Under the pieces are notes generated by a model, which was not told where the DNA came from, did not search any database, and worked only from the letters and a program-made list of their open reading frames with translations. Below are positions 26,805 through 37,445 of a DNA stretch of 64,000 bases, one piece after another. Made by a program: the position numbers and the translations under genes. Within the stretch, counting starts at the first letter, position 1; the number at the start of each line of letters is the position of its first letter. Source of the stretch: Ignavibacteriota bacterium. Lineage in GTDB: Bacteria > Bacteroidota > Ignavibacteria > Kapaibacteriales > UBA2268. The stretch lies in the NCBI GenBank assembly GCA_019637995.1, contig JAHBUQ010000004.1:62001-126000 (forward strand). Direction: 5' to 3'.

Positions 26805-29800
26805 ATGACAGAAGAAAGCAGCACAAAAAACAAGTCAGAGAAGAAATCTTTCGGGAAAAGAATCCTGAGAGTTTTACTGTATTTGATTTTTCTATTTACT
26901 TTTGTCAGTATAATCCTAATTGTTTTGTCTCAATTTCGGTTTTTTAGAAATTTTGTAATTTCGAATGTACTGAATTTTGTGAATAAAGAGCTTGTAGCAG
27001 ATATCGAAATTGATGATATTTCTTTATGGAATCCGTCAGGTATTAAGCTTTATGGAGTTAGACTTATAACCGCAGGTGATACTCTCGCAAATGTTCCTGT
27101 TCTGACTGTCAACATAAATTATGAGCCGCTTCTGGAAAATAAAATTATTGTCAACAGACTTATTTTAGACAAGCCCAAGATCAGAATTCTCAGAAGTATG
27201 CAGGACAGTATATGGAATTATGATAAAATAGCATTTCCAAGTACAGATACAACTGAAACAGAGACTACAAATCTATTTATTAAAGCAAAGCATATTGAAT
27301 TTAAAAATGCTGAATTTATATATTATGATTCAACTCAAACATTTATAAATTTTGAAACAATGGATTACAGTCATATTTTGCTTAATGAATTTGATTTGGT
27401 CTTGTCAGCAGAAGTAAATTTAAGTAAAAACGAATTTTACACTCATATCAGGAAATTAAGAGGCAAGGAAATACATTCGGAGTTGGATATTAAGCAGTTT
27501 TCAGGAAAATTCAATGTAAGTCCGGAAGTAATTTATGCTAAAGATTTAAGTACAAAATTAAATGATTCTGAATTTGATATTAATGTACAAATGACAAGTT
27601 TTGATGTCTTCGGTGAAGAGAAACCTGACCTGAACAAAGCATATTTTGAAGCTTCAATTAAAGGTTACAATATTGGCGACAAAGAAATTTATAAGTTTGC
27701 TGTAATACCGATAAGTTTCGGTACAAAATCAGATATTTATATTGATGCCGAAGGAACTCTTAACGATTTGGACGTCAATCGTCTTAGATTAGTTACCGGA
27801 AAATCGGATGTAAAGATTTCCGGTAATTTACAAAATTTACTTGATATTGACTTCTTTGAATATGAATTATCTTTGGATAATTCGGAATTCACAAGAAGCG
27901 ACATAATCAATACTTTGAAAAGTTTGGATTTGTCGGGTATTCCCGACTATAACTTTGCAACAGCAAAAAGGCTTTATGTTCATGGCTTTCTTGACAGCGT
28001 TTATATAGACTTGGACCTGAAGACAGGAATAGGAGATTTGAGCGGAAAAGCCGGAATTAATTACGGCAGGGAACCTATGCGCTATTTTGCCAATGTGAGT
28101 ATAAAGTCCTTAAATCCTGCAAAATTAGCTAAGAATAATTCATTGAATGGAAAAATTAATGGAAAGATTAATTTTAAAGGCTCAGGAATAGATTTAAACA
28201 GTTTGAATTCTTTTTTGGTTGCTGATTTGTATGATTCTGAGATGTTTGATATAAAATTCAAAAATGTGAATTTAGATTTGAATACAGCACACAGTAATTT
28301 TGTAGTAAATTCATTAAAAATCAATTTCCCTGATAAAAAGTATGTTGGAGACAGCGAGACAAGTACTGATGAAAATTTAAGTTTATCAGGAAGTTTAAAC
28401 TTATCAGATATTGATTATCCTGAATATATTTTAAATTTGAAATTGAGTGAAATTAATCTTAAAAAAATTCTACACCAGAATACTTTTCCTGATTATGTCA
28501 GTGCAGATATTGATATTGATATGAAAGGATTTGAAATTGATAATATTGCAGGAAAAATAAATGCAGATTTTGAGGCATTAGAATTTGATGACCGTGCATT
28601 TTTACCTTTCAATTTAGCATCAGATTTAGATAATCTGGATAGCAACAATCGGAAAATCAACATAACATCCGACTTTTTTAATCTTTACATATCAGGAAAA
28701 TACCAATTATCCTCGCTTATTGATAATATTGCTTTGCAGGGTATTTATTTAGCTGATTTTATTGTCGAAAAAGTTGAATCATTCAATCCACAAAAACTAC
28801 TTTTATCAGATACATTGAAAATTGTAAAAGAGTATAAAAAAATCACTGAATATCCTCAAATTGATGCTATAATCAAATTTGATTTCAATGATATATCGCC
28901 AATAAATCTTTTCCTTGATTCCATGAGTATTTACAGTGGTATAAAGATGGATTTGCGATATATCTCCGAATCAGAAATGAGCTCGATATTTATTGATACA
29001 CTTAAAATTGGTTTTACTGATATTCAAACTCCTGATTTAAAAATTAGAACTGATGATTTATCCTTTAAAGGCAGACTTATAAGTAATCTCAATGACTCAT
29101 TAACAAAATTGGAAAATTTCGTTTTGAATCTGGATACCACATCATCACTAAAAATTAACGATCTGGAGTTATCTAATACATACTCCGCAATAGTTTTCGA
29201 TGGAACCACAGCGCAATTTAAAATCGGTTCTGTACTAAATTCTACTATTGCTATTCGCTCTGAAGGCAGCGTTGAAATAGGATTTTCCGATTTGATACTC
29301 AAAGCAGATACATTAGAAATTGGTTATAATAATCTACTTAATTGGCAACTAACAGACCAAATGCTGATTAGTTCTTCGCCAAATACAATCGAAATTATGC
29401 AAATGAACCTAAATCGCTCAGATGGTGAAAGAATTTCGTTGAGTGGAGCAATTCGTGATGACATAGCTGAGAATATTAATCTGCTTATAACGAATGTACC
29501 TGTTACCGATTTTTTGATACTTGTTGATGAAGATACGCGCAAGAAATATTCAAACACAAGATTTAATTTGGATTCACTTAGAATAAGAGTTAACGGCGAC
29601 CTCAACGAACCAAGAATTATCACTGCTATTCATGCTGATAGCGTAATATTCAGTAATTACAGATTGGGAACTCTCAATAGTCGTTTAATTCACAACAAAA
29701 CTTACAGTCATGGTTTTGTAGAAATAAAATCTCCTGCATTAGATAATCAAAAAATAATCGGCATTGATATTAACTATTTGCCACTATATCTTGGGTTAAA

Positions 29801-31373
29801 CCCTGATTTACAGAGATTTGACCCTGACAAACAATTTGACATCCGATTAAAAACAAGTAATATGCCTCTTGAAATAATTGCACCGTTTGCAACCGGCACA
29901 AAGGATATGACCGGCTTTTTAGAAGCAAATCTGGTAGTTGAAGGCAATATTTCTGAGGGGATTACTTACTCAGGTTCGGCTAAATCGAATAATGCAAGAT
30001 TCAATCTGGAAAATACTAATATCAATTATCTCGCCGAAATTGAAGTTGACTTCAATAAAGATAAGATAAATCTGACTAAAATTAATCTCAGAAATATTCC
30101 GGAAGATTCAAAATTTGGAAGAATAGGACGTGCAAGTGCAAGCGGATTCATTGAAAAGTCTGGGTTTGAAGTCGGAATGATAGACATAAGTATGCAAGCT
30201 GACAGATTACTTGTAATGAGCGATGCAACTATGATACCGATGCCTGATTTATATGGTGATTTTATTGTCTCTACAGACGCAAATCCACTTAGATTTTATG
30301 GTACATTAGATAAACCTAATCTTGAAGGTGATGCCAATATTATTTATGCACATTTAAAAATGCCTCTTGAGCAAAAGCGGCAGGCTGTAAGAACATATTT
30401 CACTTATCAGACTATCGGGGATAATGTAAGACTTCAATCAACAACAATGCGTGATACAGTAAGCACCGATAGAAATATTGATGATAAATTAGCTCCAAGT
30501 ATAGCAGATTTAATTAATTATAATCTTACAGCAAAGATTTCGGGACAGTTTATAGTAGAAATGGATATGGATTTGATTGGCTCGATGTATGCTGTAATTG
30601 GTACACCCGACAGGTCTCAGGCATTAAGATATGTTAAAAACAGAGACCAGCAGGAGGCACAGTTATTTGGCGAAGTTGTCGTTAGAGATCAATCAACAAT
30701 TAAATCGTGGAAACAATTTGCGACTTCCGGTACAATTAATTTTCCAACAGGCAGTATTGAGAATCCTTATTTAAACTTGACTGCTTCTTACTCCGGCACC
30801 ATGGCGGAAAATGATCTGAGAAAGCAATTTCTTGTGAGAATGACAATTAAAGGTTATAAGGATAATCCAACTATCAATTTTACATATTTCATTGATGGAG
30901 TAGAAGCGACCGGATCTTCAGATCAAATAAATGAAGACGCATTGTATTTGCTTGTTATGGGCAGAACAAAAACCGGAAACACTGTTGGGGGCAATAATAT
31001 TCTAAATGAAGGTTTTGCTTCAGGAGTTTCAAATTTTGCGACGAAAGCATTATCTGAGTTACTGATGAATACAGGGGTTATAAATAGTGCCGAATTTGAT
31101 TTTCAAGGTGGCTCGATGAATTTAGGAGAGGCAACATTAAGGCTTTCAGGACAGCTTTATGGTGGCATAAGCTGGACTGTAGGTGGTACTGTTGCTGATT
31201 TATCGAGTAACAATCAAATCACAATTGATATTCCTGCTTCGGAATTTTCTACAAATCCGTTCTGGTCTAATTTCGTCCTTCAGCTATCAAAAGCCTCAAC
31301 AAATAATGTTTTGGCTAATTCTCAGGATGCCAAGAATTGGGAAGTCAAAATAAAACTAGGTAGTAGCTGGTAG
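26805..31373 (+). CDS. TamB-like translocation/assembly module protein (DUF490)
   Basis: A 1522-residue protein with an N-terminal signal anchor near residues 23-45 and a long beta-rich body. The C-terminal DUF490/TamB domain is recognisable from about 1280 to the end: GSIENPYLNLTASYSG, then MTIKGYKDNPTINFTYF, DALYLLVMGRTKTG and the last strand KIKLGSSW. Proteins of this type bridge the two membranes and help lipid transfer or assembly of outer-membrane proteins. A TamA/BamA partner is not adjacent. The coding region is a single open frame without breaks. It converges on flhA. Confidence 0.87.
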   Translation: MTEESSTKNKSEKKSFGKRILRVLLYLIFLFTFVSIILIVLSQFRFFRNFVISNVLNFVNKELVADIEIDDISLWNPSGIKLYGVRLITAGDTLANVPVLTVNINYEPLLENKIIVNRLILDKPKIRILRSMQDSIWNYDKIAFPSTDTTETETTNLFIKAKHIEFKNAEFIYYDSTQTFINFETMDYSHILLNEFDLVLSAEVNLSKNEFYTHIRKLRGKEIHSELDIKQFSGKFNVSPEVIYAKDLSTKLNDSEFDINVQMTSFDVFGEEKPDLNKAYFEASIKGYNIGDKEIYKFAVIPISFGTKSDIYIDAEGTLNDLDVNRLRLVTGKSDVKISGNLQNLLDIDFFEYELSLDNSEFTRSDIINTLKSLDLSGIPDYNFATAKRLYVHGFLDSVYIDLDLKTGIGDLSGKAGINYGREPMRYFANVSIKSLNPAKLAKNNSLNGKINGKINFKGSGIDLNSLNSFLVADLYDSEMFDIKFKNVNLDLNTAHSNFVVNSLKINFPDKKYVGDSETSTDENLSLSGSLNLSDIDYPEYILNLKLSEINLKKILHQNTFPDYVSADIDIDMKGFEIDNIAGKINADFEALEFDDRAFLPFNLASDLDNLDSNNRKINITSDFFNLYISGKYQLSSLIDNIALQGIYLADFIVEKVESFNPQKLLLSDTLKIVKEYKKITEYPQIDAIIKFDFNDISPINLFLDSMSIYSGIKMDLRYISESEMSSIFIDTLKIGFTDIQTPDLKIRTDDLSFKGRLISNLNDSLTKLENFVLNLDTTSSLKINDLELSNTYSAIVFDGTTAQFKIGSVLNSTIAIRSEGSVEIGFSDLILKADTLEIGYNNLLNWQLTDQMLISSSPNTIEIMQMNLNRSDGERISLSGAIRDDIAENINLLITNVPVTDFLILVDEDTRKKYSNTRFNLDSLRIRVNGDLNEPRIITAIHADSVIFSNYRLGTLNSRLIHNKTYSHGFVEIKSPALDNQKIIGIDINYLPLYLGLNPDLQRFDPDKQFDIRLKTSNMPLEIIAPFATGTKDMTGFLEANLVVEGNISEGITYSGSAKSNNARFNLENTNINYLAEIEVDFNKDKINLTKINLRNIPEDSKFGRIGRASASGFIEKSGFEVGMIDISMQADRLLVMSDATMIPMPDLYGDFIVSTDANPLRFYGTLDKPNLEGDANIIYAHLKMPLEQKRQAVRTYFTYQTIGDNVRLQSTTMRDTVSTDRNIDDKLAPSIADLINYNLTAKISGQFIVEMDMDLIGSMYAVIGTPDRSQALRYVKNRDQQEAQLFGEVVVRDQSTIKSWKQFATSGTINFPTGSIENPYLNLTASYSGTMAENDLRKQFLVRMTIKGYKDNPTINFTYFIDGVEATGSSDQINEDALYLLVMGRTKTGNTVGGNNILNEGFASGVSNFATKALSELLMNTGVINSAEFDFQGGSMNLGEATLRLSGQLYGGISWTVGGTVADLSSNNQITIDIPASEFSTNPFWSNFVLQLSKASTNNVLANSQDAKNWEVKIKLGSSW

Positions 31374-31413
31374 TGAATGATTTTGACAATATCAAAAAAA
31401 ATCAAAATTTCCG

Positions 31414-33537
31414 CTATACTCTTAATGAACTTAGAATTTCAATATCTGTTTCTGCAGGAAGTTCTGAATAGCTGATTACGCTGACCATTGGAAAAGTTGT
31501 GTGAATCATTCTGTAAAAATATGGCCTTACCTGAGCTGAACATATCACAACCGGCAGATACCCACTCATTGTTACATCGTCAATACACGCCGATAAACTC
31601 TGATGAATACTATTAATTGTGTCCGGTGATAATCCAAGTGAAGGAACCAATGCATTTTGATTATTTGCCTGAAGCGCCTTTGTCATTGAGTCTTCAATCA
31701 CTGCGTCCAGCGAAATTGCATGAATTACTCCGTTATTATCCTGATAAAGCTTCTTTATTGTTTCGGATAAATTATGTCTGACGTATTCAGTCAGAACATC
31801 TGTATTTTTTGTCACTTTATAATATTCTATTAATGATTCAAGAATTAGTGGGAGGTCTCTGATTGGAATACCTTCAGAAAGCAATCTTTGTAATATTTTT
31901 TGCAATGTTGAAATTGGCAAATTATCAGGATTAATTTCTTCAAGAAGTGCAGGATAATCATCTTTAAGGTTATCCATCAAATGCTTGACATCTTGTCTTG
32001 TGAGTAGTTTTTCAGCATTCCTTCTGAGAAGTTCTGTCAAATGTGTCGTTAAAACAGTAGGTGCTTCAACAACTGTATATCCTTTAATTTCAGCATTTTC
32101 TCTTTCAAAGTTTGAAATCCATGTTGCAGGCAGACCGAAAACCGGTTCAGTTACTTTTATTCCGGGGATATCGCCTTCAGCAGTGCCCGGATTCATAGCA
32201 AGCAGCATATTAGGATGCAAAATGTTTCTCGCAATTTCATTACTTCGTATCTTTATAATATATTCATCAGGCTCAAGCTGAAGATTGTCCCGCACTCTTA
32301 CAGGTGGTAGTATAAGCCCCAAATCTGTTGCAATCTGCCGTCTGATATTTGTTATACGCTTAAATACGTCCCCTCCCTGAGTCTCATCAACCAGAGAAAT
32401 AAGATTGTAGCCAAGTTCAATTTCCACAGGGTCAATTTTCAACAGTTCTTCTACAGGTTGTTCTTGCGGTTTAGTTTCCTCCTCCGTGACTTTTATTTCT
32501 TCAGCCAGCTTTTTATTATCCTGATTTTTAATGGATTGTATTCTGTAAATTCCGGCAAAACCCGTGAATGATGCTAATAATAAAAAAGGAAAAAACGGAA
32601 ATCCCGGAAGAAGCCCTATGCCTACTAATGCAGCTGACGACATAAGAAGCGGCTTCGGATTGCTTCCGAACTGTTTACCGAGCTCTATATCAAGATTATC
32701 GGTAGAGGCTGACCTTGTTACTACAAGACCTGCTGCTATAGAAATTAAAAGTGAAGGAATCTGAGATACAAGCCCATCACCAATTGTTAGTATTGTATAT
32801 GTAGAGGCAGCGTCAGCTACAGCCATATCACGCTGCAAAACACCTATCGCAAATCCGCCAAGAATGTTTATAGCTGTAATTATAAGTCCTGCAATTGCAT
32901 CACCTTTGATAAATTTTGCTGCACCATCCATTGCTCCAAAGAAATCGGCTTCTTTGGATAAATCATCTCTTCGTTTGCGGGCAGTCTGCTCGTCTATATA
33001 GCCGGCATTCAAGTCGGCGTCAATTGACATTTGTTTGCCGGGGAGTGCATCAAGAGTAAATCTTGCAGTTACTTCGGCTATACGGCTCGAACCCTTAATT
33101 ATAACTACGAAATTGATTATGACAAGAATTAAAAATATAATTATACCAACTACATAATTGCCCTTTATCACAAATTGACCGAATGCTTCTATAACCTGAC
33201 CAGCTTCTGCTTCACCCAAAATCAGTCTTGTTGAGGCAACATTAAGACCTAATCTGAAAAGAGTGGTCATAAGGAGCATTGTCGGAAATGATGCTAAATC
33301 AAGAGGATTTCTGAGATAAAGGGAGACCATTATTATTAGTAATGCAACGGCTATATTAATAGTCAAAAATAAATCAAGCATAAAGCCGGGAAGCGGAATT
33401 ATCAACAACCCAATTACAAGCAATACAGAGCCTGCAAGAAGTATATCTGTATTTGCGCTTATTTTCGCTCCGTAATTGTTGCGAAATTTTTGTACCGTCG
33501 GGTTATTAAACACCTCGATTTGGTTATTTTTAGCCAT
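31414..33537 (-). CDS. flhA: Flagellar biosynthesis protein FlhA
   Basis: FlhA is the export gate of the flagellar type III secretion apparatus. The 707-residue product has the N-terminal membrane half (LPGFMLDLFLTINIAVALLI, PTMLLMTTLFRLGLNVASTR), the FHIPEP signature region from ARFTLDALPGKQMSIDADLNAG, and a cytoplasmic half with LTELLRRNAEKLLTRQDVKH and VISYSELP, typical of FlhA rather than injectisome homologues. No other flagellar gene is in view, so it is separated from the main cluster. The neighbouring gene on the left converges with it. Confidence 0.95.
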   Translation of the reverse strand: MAKNNQIEVFNNPTVQKFRNNYGAKISANTDILLAGSVLLVIGLLIIPLPGFMLDLFLTINIAVALLIIMVSLYLRNPLDLASFPTMLLMTTLFRLGLNVASTRLILGEAEAGQVIEAFGQFVIKGNYVVGIIIFLILVIINFVVIIKGSSRIAEVTARFTLDALPGKQMSIDADLNAGYIDEQTARKRRDDLSKEADFFGAMDGAAKFIKGDAIAGLIITAINILGGFAIGVLQRDMAVADAASTYTILTIGDGLVSQIPSLLISIAAGLVVTRSASTDNLDIELGKQFGSNPKPLLMSSAALVGIGLLPGFPFFPFLLLASFTGFAGIYRIQSIKNQDNKKLAEEIKVTEEETKPQEQPVEELLKIDPVEIELGYNLISLVDETQGGDVFKRITNIRRQIATDLGLILPPVRVRDNLQLEPDEYIIKIRSNEIARNILHPNMLLAMNPGTAEGDIPGIKVTEPVFGLPATWISNFERENAEIKGYTVVEAPTVLTTHLTELLRRNAEKLLTRQDVKHLMDNLKDDYPALLEEINPDNLPISTLQKILQRLLSEGIPIRDLPLILESLIEYYKVTKNTDVLTEYVRHNLSETIKKLYQDNNGVIHAISLDAVIEDSMTKALQANNQNALVPSLGLSPDTINSIHQSLSACIDDVTMSGYLPVVICSAQVRPYFYRMIHTTFPMVSVISYSELPAETDIEILSSLRV

Positions 33538-33855
33538 CTATTTATATATTTACCATAATCAATATTAATATTATGTGTTCTGCAATTTGTTTGCCAAAAG
33601 ATATCAAAATAAAATCAAATAAAAATTAATTCTAAAGAATGAACCATATATTAATCTATTGTTACAAAGAATTAATGTAACTTTTTGGCTTAATTTTTGT
33701 CATTGTATATATGAAAGTGAGAAAAGTTAACTGATAATGAAAGTTGGAATATAGTTTTTTCACTATTGTTTATTCCCTTGATTTATCAATAAAAATTTCA
33801 TATTTTTAAAAAATATTTTGATTCAAATTTTTATTTTTACTTGTTGCCGTTTGAT
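33538..33855. other. Intergenic region between flhA and histidine kinase
   Basis: Over 300 bases of AT-rich DNA between two divergent genes. It presumably holds promoters for both. I see no gene, hairpin with a T-run or repeated operator I would defend. Confidence 0.35.
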
Positions 33856-35280
33856 ATGGATAAGAAAATACAAGCTTTTTCAATAAATTTGAAACAGCTC
33901 AAAAAATATACATACTTCTACAGCCTGGCACTGACTCTTCTTGCAGTGCTTATGGTAGCGGCAAACCTATATATTCAGAACAGCCTTTCTGAGCAGCTCA
34001 CAGACTCTGAAGTCGTTAATTTATCGGCACGTCAGAGAGCACTGAATCAAACTATCCTTAAAGACATTCTTCTTGTAAGATATGACCATGACCGTAGTAT
34101 TAAAAATACTGTAGGAATAAGAAATAATTTCAAAGAATGGGTAAAAAACGATTCGTTATTAAGAATTGATGATGAGTTTGCATTTACTACTGACCAAAAA
34201 TATAGATATAATAAAAATTTATATTTTGAACTTGAAAAATCTTATACCGAATTAAGGAAATATTATTATGATTTTCTTCAGGATATTGAAAATGACAGGC
34301 ATAATGAGCCTGAAATCTATCCTGAATGGGACAAAAGAATAAATAGTCTGCTTGTTATTGAAGATAGATATGATCGGATTGTTGATGAAATCACTTACAG
34401 ATATGCGACTGAAGCAAAGCAAAAAGTAGCAGGTCTTAAGAGCATCAGTGGAAATTTACTGAATATAATGCTCATCATTCTTCTAATCGAAGCGTTTTTG
34501 ATATTCAAACCAATTATCAGCCAATTCTGGTACACAATTGAACAGTTTAACGAAAAATCTATAAAACTCTTCAAAGCTAACGAAGATAATACAAAGATAT
34601 TCAAAGTCATTGCTCACGATTTGAAAAATCATATTGCCGCTTCGATTTCAAGTAATGATATGATAATTGAGTATTATGATAAACTCCCACCTGAAAAACT
34701 TTTCTCTCTTGTCAGCAGATTAAGAGGTAGTTTGACAAATTTGAATGACATATTGAATAATTTGCTGGCTTGGGCACTTTCGCAAAATATGGAATTGAAG
34801 CCAAGATATGATAATTTCAATATTAGAATTTTAGCAGATGAAATATTAAGCCAGGTTACTGAGCACGCTTTATCAAAACAAGTCAATTTAATAAAAAAAG
34901 TTCCCGAAACTATTATAACTGCTGATAGAAATATGATTTCTGTAATTATCAGAAATCTTTTGCTGAATGCTATTAAGTATTGTAAAATAAATAATACTGT
35001 CGAACTTGTTTTCGAAGACCATGGTACTTATTATAACCTAATGGTTTATGATAATGGTATCGGTATGACTCAAGACAAACTTACAAGACTTTTTATGACA
35101 AATGCCGAATCTACAAAAGGTACAAAAAACGAAAAGGGCACCGGACTTGGTCTCAAAATTTGTAAAGAATTCGCAGAACTTCACAAAGGTAGCATAGTTG
35201 CTGAAAGCACTCCGGGAGTTGGCACAAAAATTACTGTAAAACTCCCTAAATACAGAAAAATTCAGGTTCCGGTTGAATAA
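33856..35280 (+). CDS. Membrane sensor histidine kinase with PilJ-type N-terminal segment
   Basis: A 474-residue kinase. The ATG at 33856 is preferred to a TTG five codons upstream. It has a transmembrane helix near residues 20-40, an extracytoplasmic region with NLSARQRALNQTI that resembles the PilJ/nitrate-sensor style input (NLSGRQRMLSQ in others), a second helix near 200-220, then HisKA with the phospho-acceptor His in VIAHDLKNHIA, and a HATPase with NLLLNAIKYC, DNGIGM and GTGLGLKICKEF. porX begins 158 bases downstream on the same strand, so this is a candidate partner for PorX. Confidence 0.88.
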   Translation: MDKKIQAFSINLKQLKKYTYFYSLALTLLAVLMVAANLYIQNSLSEQLTDSEVVNLSARQRALNQTILKDILLVRYDHDRSIKNTVGIRNNFKEWVKNDSLLRIDDEFAFTTDQKYRYNKNLYFELEKSYTELRKYYYDFLQDIENDRHNEPEIYPEWDKRINSLLVIEDRYDRIVDEITYRYATEAKQKVAGLKSISGNLLNIMLIILLIEAFLIFKPIISQFWYTIEQFNEKSIKLFKANEDNTKIFKVIAHDLKNHIAASISSNDMIIEYYDKLPPEKLFSLVSRLRGSLTNLNDILNNLLAWALSQNMELKPRYDNFNIRILADEILSQVTEHALSKQVNLIKKVPETIITADRNMISVIIRNLLLNAIKYCKINNTVELVFEDHGTYYNLMVYDNGIGMTQDKLTRLFMTNAESTKGTKNEKGTGLGLKICKEFAELHKGSIVAESTPGVGTKITVKLPKYRKIQVPVE

Positions 35281-35438
35281 CAACCCAGTCTTTTTTCATC
35301 GTAAAATATTAATCAAAAATAAATTAATACCTAAAACGATATTAACATTATTATTATCATCAAATCGGAGCAATTATTCATGTTTTTTGGTTACAATGTT
35401 TGTTTGGTTAAATATTAATTTAATATTGGAGATTATAC

Positions 35439-37013
35439 ATGGATGAGGCAAAAGGTAAAATCCTTTGGATTGATGATGAAATTGAAATGCTCAGACCCCA
35501 CATAATACTTCTGAATCAGCGTGGTTATGATGTTGATTCAGCTACTAACGGCGAAGACGCTATCGAAATGGTCAGAAACCACCACTACAGTTTAATATTT
35601 TTAGATGAGACTATGGTTGGCATTACAGGGCTGGAAACACTTCCTGTACTGAAATCAATTGACCCTACAACACCTGTAGTAATGGTAACAAAAAATGAAG
35701 CTGAAAGCCTTATGGAAGATGCTTTAGGAAGTAAAATTGATGACTATCTAACAAAGCCTGTCAATCCTACTCAAATCCTGCTTGCAGTAAAAAAATTCCT
35801 TGAATCTTCCAGACTGGAAGAAGAGAAATTTACTCAGGTATATTTATCAGGATTTGCAGAATTGTCAAGAAAAATGCTTGATAATCTTAGCTGGGATGAT
35901 TGGGTGGAGATATATACAAAGCTGGTTGATTGGTCTCTCGAACTTGACCGTATGCCAAATTCAGCTCTAAAGCAAACTCTTCAGGACCAGTTCCGCGATG
36001 CAAATGCTGAGTTCTCAAAATTTGTCGAAAATAATTATCGTGAATGGATTACCAAGCGATATACCGATGCTGATCCCGTTATGTCACCACATCTGCTGGA
36101 TACACATTTGCAACCTCTGCTGAATGATGGCAAAAGTGTCGTAATGTTTGTTGTTGACTGTATGCGCTACGACCAATGGCTTATGATGCAGCAAATAATT
36201 TCACCTTATTATTCATTTAAGACAAATTTTTACTGTGCTATACTTCCAACTGCAACCCAATTTGCAAGAAATTCGATTTTCTCGGGGCTTTTTCCTGCTG
36301 ATATAAAGAAGCATTATCCCCAATGGTGGAGCTCTGATACGAATAGTGAAGACCATAAGCTAAACGCATATGAAAAAGAGCTGATGGAAGCATGGCTTGA
36401 AAGAAGAAGAATTAAAATCAAGAATAAACCCGGTTATATAAAGATTTTTGATACTGAGTTTGGTCAGAAAATTGAGCGTGATATGCATCAGTTCAAGAAT
36501 AATCAGCTTACTGCTATTGTAATTAATGCTGTGGATATGATTGCTCACTCACGTTCGGACTATGCTATTCTAAAAGAAATAGCGCCCGATGAATCTGCCT
36601 ACCGTTCTCTAACTCGATCGTGGTTTCAGCATTCAAGTTTCTATGGAATGCTCAAAACACTATCACAGAATAAAGATTTGAAAGTAATCGTTACAACTGA
36701 CCACGGAGCTATTCGCTGTATGCGGGGAGTTAAGGTGTTAGGAGATAGGGATACCTCAACCAATTTAAGGTATAAATTCGGCAAAAATGTAAAAGCTGAT
36801 AATCGTCATGCTATACAGCTTGCAAAGCCTGAAGAATTTAGATTGCCATCTCAAGGAATTACTGTAAATAATATCATCGCCAAGGAAGATTTCTATTTTG
36901 TTTATCCAACTGATTTCCATCATTATATGAATCGCTATCGGGATAGTTTCCAGCATGGTGGAGTTTCGATGGAAGAGATGATTGTCCCATATATCGAATT
37001 GACCCCAAGATAA
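35439..37013 (+). CDS. porX: PorX-type response regulator with PglZ domain
   Basis: PorX is the response regulator that controls T9SS genes. The 524-residue product has a receiver domain with acidic pair DDE at 12-14, the phospho-acceptor Asp56 in IFLDET, and Lys in YLTKPVNP. A linker leads to a PglZ alkaline-phosphatase-type domain with VVMFVVDCMRYDQW, the catalytic Thr region LPTATQFARNSIFSG and VTTDHGAI. The length matches known PorX (about 520). A GGAG ribosome site lies upstream. A kinase gene precedes it, and a hairpin terminator follows. Confidence 0.93.
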   Translation: MDEAKGKILWIDDEIEMLRPHIILLNQRGYDVDSATNGEDAIEMVRNHHYSLIFLDETMVGITGLETLPVLKSIDPTTPVVMVTKNEAESLMEDALGSKIDDYLTKPVNPTQILLAVKKFLESSRLEEEKFTQVYLSGFAELSRKMLDNLSWDDWVEIYTKLVDWSLELDRMPNSALKQTLQDQFRDANAEFSKFVENNYREWITKRYTDADPVMSPHLLDTHLQPLLNDGKSVVMFVVDCMRYDQWLMMQQIISPYYSFKTNFYCAILPTATQFARNSIFSGLFPADIKKHYPQWWSSDTNSEDHKLNAYEKELMEAWLERRRIKIKNKPGYIKIFDTEFGQKIERDMHQFKNNQLTAIVINAVDMIAHSRSDYAILKEIAPDESAYRSLTRSWFQHSSFYGMLKTLSQNKDLKVIVTTDHGAIRCMRGVKVLGDRDTSTNLRYKFGKNVKADNRHAIQLAKPEEFRLPSQGITVNNIIAKEDFYFVYPTDFHHYMNRYRDSFQHGGVSMEEMIVPYIELTPR

Positions 37014-37038
37014 TCTGAATATATTTATTCTATGATTT

Positions 37039-37086
37039 AGGCTGCAAAATATTTGTTACTACAAAATATTTAATTTGCAGCCTTTT
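37039..37086 (+). terminator. Hairpin terminator downstream of porX
   Basis: Inverted repeat AGGCTGCAAA / TTTGCAGCCT, separated by about 25 bases and followed by TTTTT. It lies 25 bases after the porX stop. Confidence 0.75.
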
Positions 37087-37445
37087 TCATTAACATTTAT
37101 ATAAAACTAAATTAAAAATACGTTGATTTTATGATGTTAGTAAATATAGTAATATAAATTATTGATAATATACTCCACATTTATGATACAAAATATCAAA
37201 AATATGTTATAAAATAGATATTTTAATAACAATCGTATTGTATGATAAATTCTGTTTGTGTCGTAATAATACGTTAAAGTATTGTAAATTTTTATTAACT
37301 ATCAGTTAAATATTAAATATATTTGCTTGCATATCACGAATAAAATGCTTAATTTTACATGTGTAGAAATTGTCATACTCATAAAAGTATTGAAATAATT
37401 GTTATTTGATAATAAATTTTGAACAAATTTTAAAGGGATTGAACT
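37087..37445. other. AT-rich promoter region before cytochrome operon
   Basis: About 360 bases without a gene. A match to the Bacteroidota -7 box TAnnTTTG occurs at 37318-37325 (TATATTTG), but no convincing -33 TTTG lies at the usual spacing, so the promoter position is not resolved. TACGTTAA at 37270 and AATTGT-type runs recall small AT-rich repeats elsewhere in the window. Confidence 0.35.

Noticed and set aside
37318..37325. TATATTTG as a Bacteroidota -7 promoter box
   Set aside because: No -33 TTTG box lies at 19-21 bases upstream, and such short AT-rich matches are frequent by chance here.
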